In this document: piece after piece, positions 6,225 through 10,447 of the stretch
Numbering within the stretch: the first letter of the stretch is position 1
How the letters are laid out: each line of letters opens with the position of its first letter
From: JBECKW01 sp040235505
GTDB taxonomy: Bacteria > Desulfobacterota > Desulfobacteria > Desulfobacterales > JAFDDL01
Direction: 5' to 3'
Assembly: GCA_040235505.1 (NCBI GenBank)
Contig: JBECKW010000349.1
Span: 1 to 10,447 of the forward strand
Length of the DNA stretch: 10,447 nt
The notes under the pieces: model-generated
The model's database searches: none
Seen by the model: only the letters and a program-made list of their open reading frames with translations
Told to the model about the DNA's origin: nothing
Position numbers and translations under genes: made by a program

Positions 6225-6587
6225 TCATTCCGAACACCGAAATCCGCCGTCGCAGCCGGGTCGGCGTCTGTTCCCAAGCGGTTGCAGCGGCGTCTGTGCC
6301 ACCTCGTAATCGCCGCCTTCGATGCGGATCGCCCAACCGTTTGAAAGGGCACGGGCCACCTGGTGCCGGGCATCTGTCAGAATGCGCGAAAAGGTGGGGC
6401 GGGACACGTTCATCTGTTTGGCGGCGGTTTCGTGATCCACACCTTCGGCATCGGCCAATCGGATTGCCTCAAGACCCTCCACCGGCAAAGTAACTCCCTT
6501 CAGCTCCTGCATCGGGACCCCTTGAGGCTTGTAGAATCCGTGAATCGGATAATTCTGAACCCGTCTGCATCGTCTGGGCCGTGGCAT
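6225..6587 (-). CDS. Stand-alone DUF134 helix-turn-helix regulator
   Basis: A 120-residue DUF134 protein: MPRPRRCRRV start, GFYKPQGVPMQEL (17-29), LEAIRLADAEGV (39-50), MNVSRPTFSRIL (59-70) and IRIEGGDY (87-94). It closely parallels the N-terminal half of the DUF134-NifX fusion next door, suggesting an old duplication, but has no NifX domain. Its tail has two Cys (112 and 118). It is probably a DNA-binding regulator of itself, the operon or the divergent formate dehydrogenase; targets are inferred from position only. The start at 6587 is fixed by AGGAGG 5 bp upstream. A longer frame reaching 6647 runs through the promoter and is not used. It is 88 bp upstream of the operon and in the same orientation; read-through is possible since no terminator is seen between them. 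Confidence 0.9.
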   Translation of the reverse strand: MPRPRRCRRVQNYPIHGFYKPQGVPMQELKGVTLPVEGLEAIRLADAEGVDHETAAKQMNVSRPTFSRILTDARHQVARALSNGWAIRIEGGDYEVAQTPLQPLGNRRRPGCDGGFRCSE

Positions 6588-6604
6588 GTTTCCTCCTTTT
6601 ATTA

Positions 6605-6618
6605 TGAACTTTTGTTCA
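6605..6618. promoter_or_regulatory. Operator-like 14-bp dyad B, at the transcription start of the stand-alone DUF134 gene
   Basis: TGAACTTTTGTTCA is a perfect 5+5 dyad (TGAAC/GTTCA) with a 4-bp centre. It begins directly next to the -10 box (6620-6625) and covers the expected start site, the usual place for a repressor operator. Confidence 0.55.
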
Positions 6619-6619
6619 A

Positions 6620-6647
6620 AATATACATATAAAAACACGTTTGTCAA
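6620..6647 (-). promoter_or_regulatory. Probable sigma-70 promoter of the stand-alone DUF134 gene
   Basis: On the minus strand, a perfect TTGACA (6642-6647) is followed after 16 bp by TATATT (6620-6625, 5/6 match). Dyads B and C flank it on both sides, which suggests negative autoregulation. The leader to the ATG at 6587 would be about 25 nt. Confidence 0.6.
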
Positions 6648-6656
6648 GAAATATTA

Positions 6657-6670
6657 TGGGCATATGTTCA
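6657..6670. promoter_or_regulatory. Operator-like 14-bp dyad C, upstream of the DUF134 -35 box
   Basis: TGGGCATATGTTCA has a perfect CATATG core and TG/CA ends, with two mismatched pairs between. It begins 9 bp upstream of the -35 box, the same offset as dyad D. Its centre is 52 bp from that of dyad B, about five helical turns. It also lies about 36 bp upstream of the proposed fdhA -35 box. Confidence 0.45.
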
Positions 6671-6705
6671 TAAAAATCTGACTCCCCGTTCTTCCGATGG
6701 CAACG

Positions 6706-6733
6706 TTGACATACCGTCTTTTTTTTTGATAAA
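6706..6733 (+). promoter_or_regulatory. Possible promoter of the formate dehydrogenase gene
   Basis: TTGACA (6706-6711) is followed after 16 bp by GATAAA (6728-6733, 4/6 match). The spacer contains a run of nine T (6719-6727). The leader to the ATG at 6842 would be about 100 nt. A small dyad GCGAT/ATCGC (6783-6798) followed by T6 (6804-6809) lies in the leader but is a weak hairpin. The -10 is only moderate, so this call is tentative. Confidence 0.35.
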
Positions 6734-6841
6734 GGTATCCAGTTTTTCTACTTAATATTGCCTTTCAGATTGCGTGGATTTTGCGATTTAGCGATCGCGG
6801 GGATTTTTTAACTTCGTATAACGTCTGGAGCTGCAAACAAC

Positions 6842-9613
6842 ATGGAAAATAGCACGTTCATCCTTAACGGTACGTCGGTCCGTTTCAAACCCGGGCAGAC
6901 GATTCTGGAGGCCGCGGAAGAAAACGGTGTCCTGATTCCCACCCTGTGCCACCTGAAGGGAACGACCCCGACCGGTGCCTGCCGCGTCTGCGTCGTGGAA
7001 GTGGAGGGAGCAAGGACGCTGGTTCCCTCCTGCGCCACACCGGTCTCAAACGGCATGGTGGTCCAAACCGAATCCCCGAGGGTCGTGACGGCCCGGCGGA
7101 TGATCCTGGATCTCATGCTGAGTTCCGGAAACCACAACTGCGCCGCGTATGGCGGCGGGATCGAGGGCTGGACGGCCATGCAGATGGCATCCATTGAAAA
7201 CGAGGGTGGCGATGAACTTTGTCCTGCGTGGGGTGACTGCCGACTTCAGGATCTTGCCTTCCGGTACCAGGTGAAAGGCACGTTCCCCGCTGCCGGCGAG
7301 CAGAAATGTCCCCCCATGGAGCTGGTGAATCCACTGATCGTACGCGATTTTTCCAGGTGTATTCTATGCGGGCGGTGCGTCCAGGCCTGCAACGAGGTCC
7401 AGGTCAACCGGGCCATCTCTTTCGGGTATCGGGGGAAATCGGCCAAGATCGTCGCTGCCGGGGATCGCCCCCTGAAAGACTCCGACTGCGTCTTCTGCGG
7501 GGAGTGCGTGCAGGCATGTCCGGTGGGGGCGCTGGTGGAAAAGAAAGCACGATATGAGTGGCGTCCCTGGGAAGAGGAAAAGAAAGTCCGGACCACCTGT
7601 ACCTATTGCGGTGTAGGGTGCCAAGTGCATCTTCATGTCAAAGGGGACCGGATCCTGAAGGTCACCGGCGTGGAAGAGGCGGAGCCCAACCACGGAAGCC
7701 TGTGCGTAAAGGGCCGGTTCGCGTTCGATTTCGTCGGCTCCGGCGATCGGCTCACCACCCCGCTGATCAAGGAAAACGGCGAGTTCCGGGAGGCAACCTG
7801 GGATGAGGCCCTGGACACGGTGGCCCGGGAACTGGGCAGGATCAAGGAAAAAAGCGGACCCGACAGCATCGGGGTGCTCACTTCTGCCCGAATCACCAAC
7901 GAAGACAACTACATCGCAATGAAGTGGACGAGGGCCGTTCTTCAGACCAACAACGTCGACCATTGCGCCCGTCTCTGACATAGCTCCACCGTGGCCGGTC
8001 TGGCCGCAGCATTCGGAAGTGGCGCCATGACGAACACCACCGCCGATATCGAAACGGCGGATGTCATTCTCATTACGGGCTCAAACACTACTGAAAACCA
8101 TCCGGTGATTTCCGCCGGCGTAAAGCGCGCTGTGACTCGGCGGGGCGCAAAGCTGATTGTCGTGGATCCCCGGCGGATCAAGATCGCCGAATTCGCTCAC
8201 CACTATCTGCGTCCGAATCTCGGCACGGATGTGGTCTGGATCAACGGGATGATGCATGTCATCATCAAGGAAGAGCTTTACAACAAAGACTTTGTGGACG
8301 GTCGAACCGAGGGCTTTGAGGAGCTGAAGGCCGTCGTCGAAAAATATACGCCGGAGATGGTGGAATCGGTCACCGGCATTCCCGCAGAAGAGCTGGCAGC
8401 GGCCGCCCGTCTGTATGCCACGGCCAACGCCGGGAGCATCCTGTATTGCATGGGCATCACCCAGCACACCTCCGGCACCGACAACGTCAAATCCCTTGCC
8501 AACCTGGCCATGCTCTGCGGGCACATGGGCAAACCGGGGGGCGGGGTCAATCCCCTTCGGGGGCAGAACAATGTCCAGGGCGCCTGTGATATGGGCGGAC
8601 TTCCGAATGTGTTCACCGGATACCAGAATGTCCACGACCTGGCTATATTGAAAAAGATGGAAACCGCCTGGGGGATCTCGGGCCTTTCCAGCACCCCCGG
8701 GCTGAAGGCCACGGAGATGATCCCCAAGGCCTACGAAGGGGATTTGAAGGCGCTCTATGTTATCGGCGAAAACCCGCTGGTATCGGACCCGGATCTCAAC
8801 CACACGGAAAAGAGCTTTAAAAAGCTTGAGTTCCTGGTGGTCCAGGATATCTTTTTGACCGAAACGGCGCGTCAGGCCAACGTGGTGCTGCCCGCCACCT
8901 GCTTTGCCGAGAAGGAGGGGACTTTCACCAACACCGAGCGGCGGGTGCAGCGGGTTCGACAGGCGGTACCTGCGCCGGGCCAGGCCCGGGGGGATTGGGA
9001 GATCCTTTGCGATCTTTCCGCACGCATGGGAACCCCCATGTCCTATGACGGCAGCGAGGCGGTGATGGAAGAGATTCGAAACACAACGCCCTCTTATGCC
9101 GGCATCACGTATGAGCGCATCGAAGAAAACGGCATTTTCTGGCCGTGCCCCAACATCGAGCATCCGGGAACCCCCATTTTGCATCGGGAGCAATTCACCA
9201 GGGGCCGGGGGCTGTTTCACGCCATCGACTACCTGCCGCCCGACGAGCAGATCGATGAGGAGTATCCGATGTACCTGACCACCGGCCGGGTGCTGTACCA
9301 GTACCATACCGGCACCATGACCATGAAATCCGATGGATTGAACGACCGGGCGCCGGAAAGCTTCGTGGAGATTTCTCACCAGGACGCGGGGCGTCTGGGA
9401 CTCGAGGACGGGAATATGGTGGATGTGGTCTCTCGCCGGGGAGAGATACGGGCCCGGCTGAAAGTGAGCCGGAAGGCGGTTTCCGGAACCGTGTTCATCC
9501 CGTTTCACTTTGCCCAGGCGGCGGCCAACCGGCTTACCAATGCGGCTCTGGATCCCGTATCGAAGATTCCGGAGTACAAGGTTTGCGCTATTAAGCTCTC
9601 AAAGGCCGCTTAG
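6842..9613 (+). CDS. fdhA: Selenocysteine formate dehydrogenase catalytic subunit with NuoG-like Fe-S N-terminus
   Basis: This cytoplasmic bis-MGD enzyme interconverts formate and CO2. The TGA at 7976-7978 is selenocysteine: frame and homology continue without break (CARL-Sec379-HSSTVAGLAAAFGSGAMTN), giving 923 residues. In order: a 2Fe-2S domain (Cys36, 47, 50, 64); a His98/Cys100...Cys127/Cys133 cluster region with a long insert; two ferredoxin 4Fe-4S motifs (Cys173/176/179/183 and 216/219/222/226); the molybdopterin-domain 4Fe-4S (Cys253/256/260/288) with the electron-relay Lys290; Sec379-His380; and a C-terminal dinucleotide-binding domain from about 810, ending FHFAQAAANRLTNAAL. No Tat signal is seen. 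The start has GGAG at an 11-bp distance. No NuoE/F-like or hydrogenase partner and no fdhD/fdhE gene is in the window, so the electron partner (NAD or ferredoxin) is unknown. Transcription ends at the 9644 hairpin. Confidence 0.95.
7976..8007 (+). promoter_or_regulatory. Selenocysteine UGA codon and bacterial SECIS element
   Basis: The in-frame TGA (7976-7978) is followed 12 nt later by a 6-bp stem GUGGCC (7991-7996) / GGCCGC (8002-8007), with one G-U pair, closed by a GGUCU loop (7997-8001). Stem distance and the GGUCU apical loop match the SelB-binding hairpin of E. coli fdhF, which is established knowledge. The element is itself translated. Decoding needs selA, selB, selC and selD elsewhere in the genome. 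Confidence 0.9.
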
Positions 9614-9643
9614 CGAAATATACACCGGAAGGATTTGAAGGAC

Positions 9644-9683
9644 AAAATAGGCACGGAGAAAAGTAATTCTCCGTGCCTATTTT
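9644..9683 (+). terminator. Rho-independent terminator after fdhA
   Basis: A perfect 17-bp inverted repeat (arms 9644-9660 and 9667-9683) encloses the loop AAGTAA, starting 30 bp after the fdhA stop. The arm begins AAAA and ends TTTT, so the hairpin carries its own U-tract and could work in both directions. Confidence 0.9.
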
Positions 9684-9876
9684 GTTGGGAATTCACACGA
9701 TGCCGCAAAACAACGGGCATAACCTGCTTGATATTATCTGGTACTTACATATTTTTGACCTATGGAATTCGTGGGATACTTTCACTCTCACTATTCCCCT
9801 ACGAGTCGAAGCGCTTTCAGTATCGGCATGTTATAACAGCTCACATTCAGACAGACTGACCACAATTTGTCGGTTC
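9684..9876. other. AT-rich intergenic stretch without a supported gene
   Basis: Between the terminator and the next promoter I see no gene. The only long open frame begins inside the terminator with GTG, has no ribosome site and has a composition unlike a real protein. Base composition is clearly more AT-rich than in the genes to the left. No tRNA-like fold or strong repeat was recognised. Confidence 0.5.
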
Positions 9877-9896
9877 GTGTCACTGTGTGTCGCTGT
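9877..9896. repeat. Two tandem 10-bp direct repeats next to a promoter
   Basis: GTGTCACTGT (9877-9886) and GTGTCGCTGT (9887-9896) are contiguous, differ at one base and end one base before the -35 hexamer TTGACA. A 10-bp period places both copies on the same DNA face, as for an activator or repressor binding next to RNA polymerase. No binding factor is known. Confidence 0.4.
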
Positions 9897-9897
9897 G

Positions 9898-9927
9898 TTG
9901 ACATATCGCCCTAAATTCCTTTATGAT
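9898..9927 (+). promoter_or_regulatory. Sigma-70 promoter of the small membrane protein gene
   Basis: A perfect TTGACA (9898-9903) and TATGAT (9922-9927, 5/6) are separated by 18 bp. The predicted start is about 28 nt before the ATG at 9962, and AAAGGAGG lies in that leader. This supports expression of the short gene downstream. Confidence 0.65.
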
Positions 9928-9961
9928 CTTTTAGTAAACAAACGCACGAAAGGAGGATATT

Positions 9962-10129
9962 ATGTCAATGTGTTATTGTCGTATTATTCTTGCTGCTCTT
10001 GTGATTGTTTTTGCCTGGTGGCAACCCTCTTGGGGAAGTATCGCTTTGACCGTGATAGGCGCATTATTGGTTATTCTTGGATTTAAGAGAGATTTTTGCT
10101 GCTGCGCGCCCAAAAAGACAACAGAGTAA
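9962..10129 (+). CDS. Small Cys-rich two-helix membrane protein, 55 residues
   Basis: I do not recognise a family. The ATG at 9962 follows AAAGGAGG with a 5-bp spacer and a good promoter, so it is very likely expressed. The 55-residue product has two hydrophobic segments, about 8-20 (IILAALVIVFAWW) and 27-41 (SIALTVIGALLVILGF), joined by a short QPSWG turn: a helical hairpin. Basic residues (Arg7, Lys42, Arg43, Lys51, Lys52) at both ends suggest that both termini face the cytoplasm. There they place Cys4/Cys6 (CYC) and Cys46-48 (CCC) on the same side, which could form a metal or redox site; this is inference. It is monocistronic as far as seen. An overlapping longer frame from 9673 is rejected. 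Confidence 0.75.
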   Translation: MSMCYCRIILAALVIVFAWWQPSWGSIALTVIGALLVILGFKRDFCCCAPKKTTE

Positions 10130-10433
10130 CTAGAATAATGTAGGAAACATTTCATTAAGGACACATTCCATCTGAGTGTATTGGTGCGTTCCTACAATCC
10201 CGGTATATAAAAATTACATATCCAAAGACAAAGAGCACGTGACAATCCATTCGAACAAGATTTACATGACCTGACAGCCACGGAAGTTCATATCTTTAAT
10301 TTTATCACACCGGCGATACTCTCAATCCAACAGTCCAGATTCAGGGTGATATGACAAAAAATCACATTTCTAAAATGTATCGTGGTAATATTATCTAACC
10401 CTTGTTGCACTAAATTCTTGGAGGGCCGCTGGA
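10130..10433. other. AT-rich intergenic stretch without a recognised gene
   Basis: About 300 bp following the small membrane protein gene. I see no supported reading frame, tRNA or strong terminator. An 8-bp inverted repeat TGTAGGAA (10139-10146) / TTCCTACA (10189-10196) encloses 42 bases, and is too weak to assign a function. Confidence 0.5.
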
Positions 10434-10447
10434 ATGGGGAAAAATCC
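10434..10447 (+). CDS. Possible start of a gene running off the right edge
   Basis: An ATG at 10434 has GGAGGG (10420-10425) 8 bp upstream and stays open for the four whole codons available (Met-Gly-Lys-Asn). The ribosome site is the only support; the product cannot be judged. Confidence 0.25.

Noticed and set aside
6699..6712. A possible sigma-54 promoter near TGGCAACGTTGAC
   Set aside because: The required GG-N10-GC spacing is not met, and a sigma-70-type TTGACA overlaps the place.
6783..6809. A terminator or attenuator in the fdhA leader (GCGAT/ATCGC followed by T6)
   Set aside because: The stem is only 5 bp and five other bases separate it from the T-run, so it is too weak to call.
6842..7978. 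Formate dehydrogenase as a pseudogene or two separate genes split at the TGA
   Set aside because: The TGA lies at the known Sec position, is followed by His and a SECIS hairpin, and the frame continues without any shift.
8081..9508. A 475-codon minus-strand frame
   Set aside because: It is the antisense shadow of the formate dehydrogenase C-terminal part, with no recognisable domain or ribosome site.
9673..10086. A 137-codon open frame covering the terminator and the promoter of the small gene
   Set aside because: It starts with GTG inside the terminator arm, has no ribosome site, and overlaps in another frame the well-supported 55-residue gene with its promoter.
10139..10196. An 8-bp inverted repeat around 42 bases, possibly a mobile-element end
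   Set aside because: It is short, has no transposase or target duplication nearby, and could occur by chance in AT-rich DNA.

Overview
The window looks like chromosomal DNA of a strict anaerobe, most likely a Desulfobacterota (sulfate-reducing or syntrophic 'deltaproteobacterial') lineage. The basis is the gene set: a selenocysteine formate dehydrogenase, paired MinD-type ATPases carrying ferredoxin inserts, NifX-family proteins and DUF134 regulators. Together these resemble the anaerobe-specific orange-protein (ORP) loci of Desulfovibrio. No taxonomic marker gene is present, so the assignment is an inference.

Layout. 1-749 (minus): 5'-terminal five-sixths of a class 1B dihydroorotate dehydrogenase, cut by the window edge. 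808-1281 (minus): a stand-alone ferritin-like/rubrerythrin-type diiron protein with its own probable promoter. 1381-6136 (minus): eight tightly packed genes that read as one operon. In transcription order they are a DUF134-NifX fusion regulator (TTG start), two ferredoxin-containing MinD-family ATPases, a SnoaL/NTF2-fold protein, a stand-alone NifX/ORP-like protein, an IscU/NifU-type scaffold, an FmdB-type zinc-ribbon protein and a single-domain response-regulator receiver. 6225-6587 (minus): a second, stand-alone DUF134 regulator. 6842-9613 (plus): a 923-residue formate dehydrogenase catalytic subunit read through an in-frame TGA (Sec379) with a SECIS hairpin just downstream. It ends at a perfect 17-bp terminator hairpin (9644-9683). 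9684-10447: AT-rich and nearly gene-free, with one 55-residue, Cys-rich, two-helix membrane protein (9962-10129) behind a good promoter, and a possible gene start at the right edge.

How it fits together. The eight-gene operon carries the parts expected of a dedicated metal-sulfur cluster assembly or carrier module: ATPase metallochaperones, cluster-binding NifX domains, a scaffold and a zinc ribbon. Two DUF134 regulators are associated with it. Both DUF134 promoters carry the same arrangement of 14-bp dyads (TGNNC-N4-GNNCA): one at the start site and one beginning exactly 9 bp upstream of the -35 box. This suggests a shared auto- or cross-regulatory circuit. The formate dehydrogenase, which needs Mo or W, Fe-S clusters and Se, is divergent from this unit, and the intergenic region contains the regulatory sites. 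The idea that the operon serves this or another Mo/W or Fe-S enzyme is inference.
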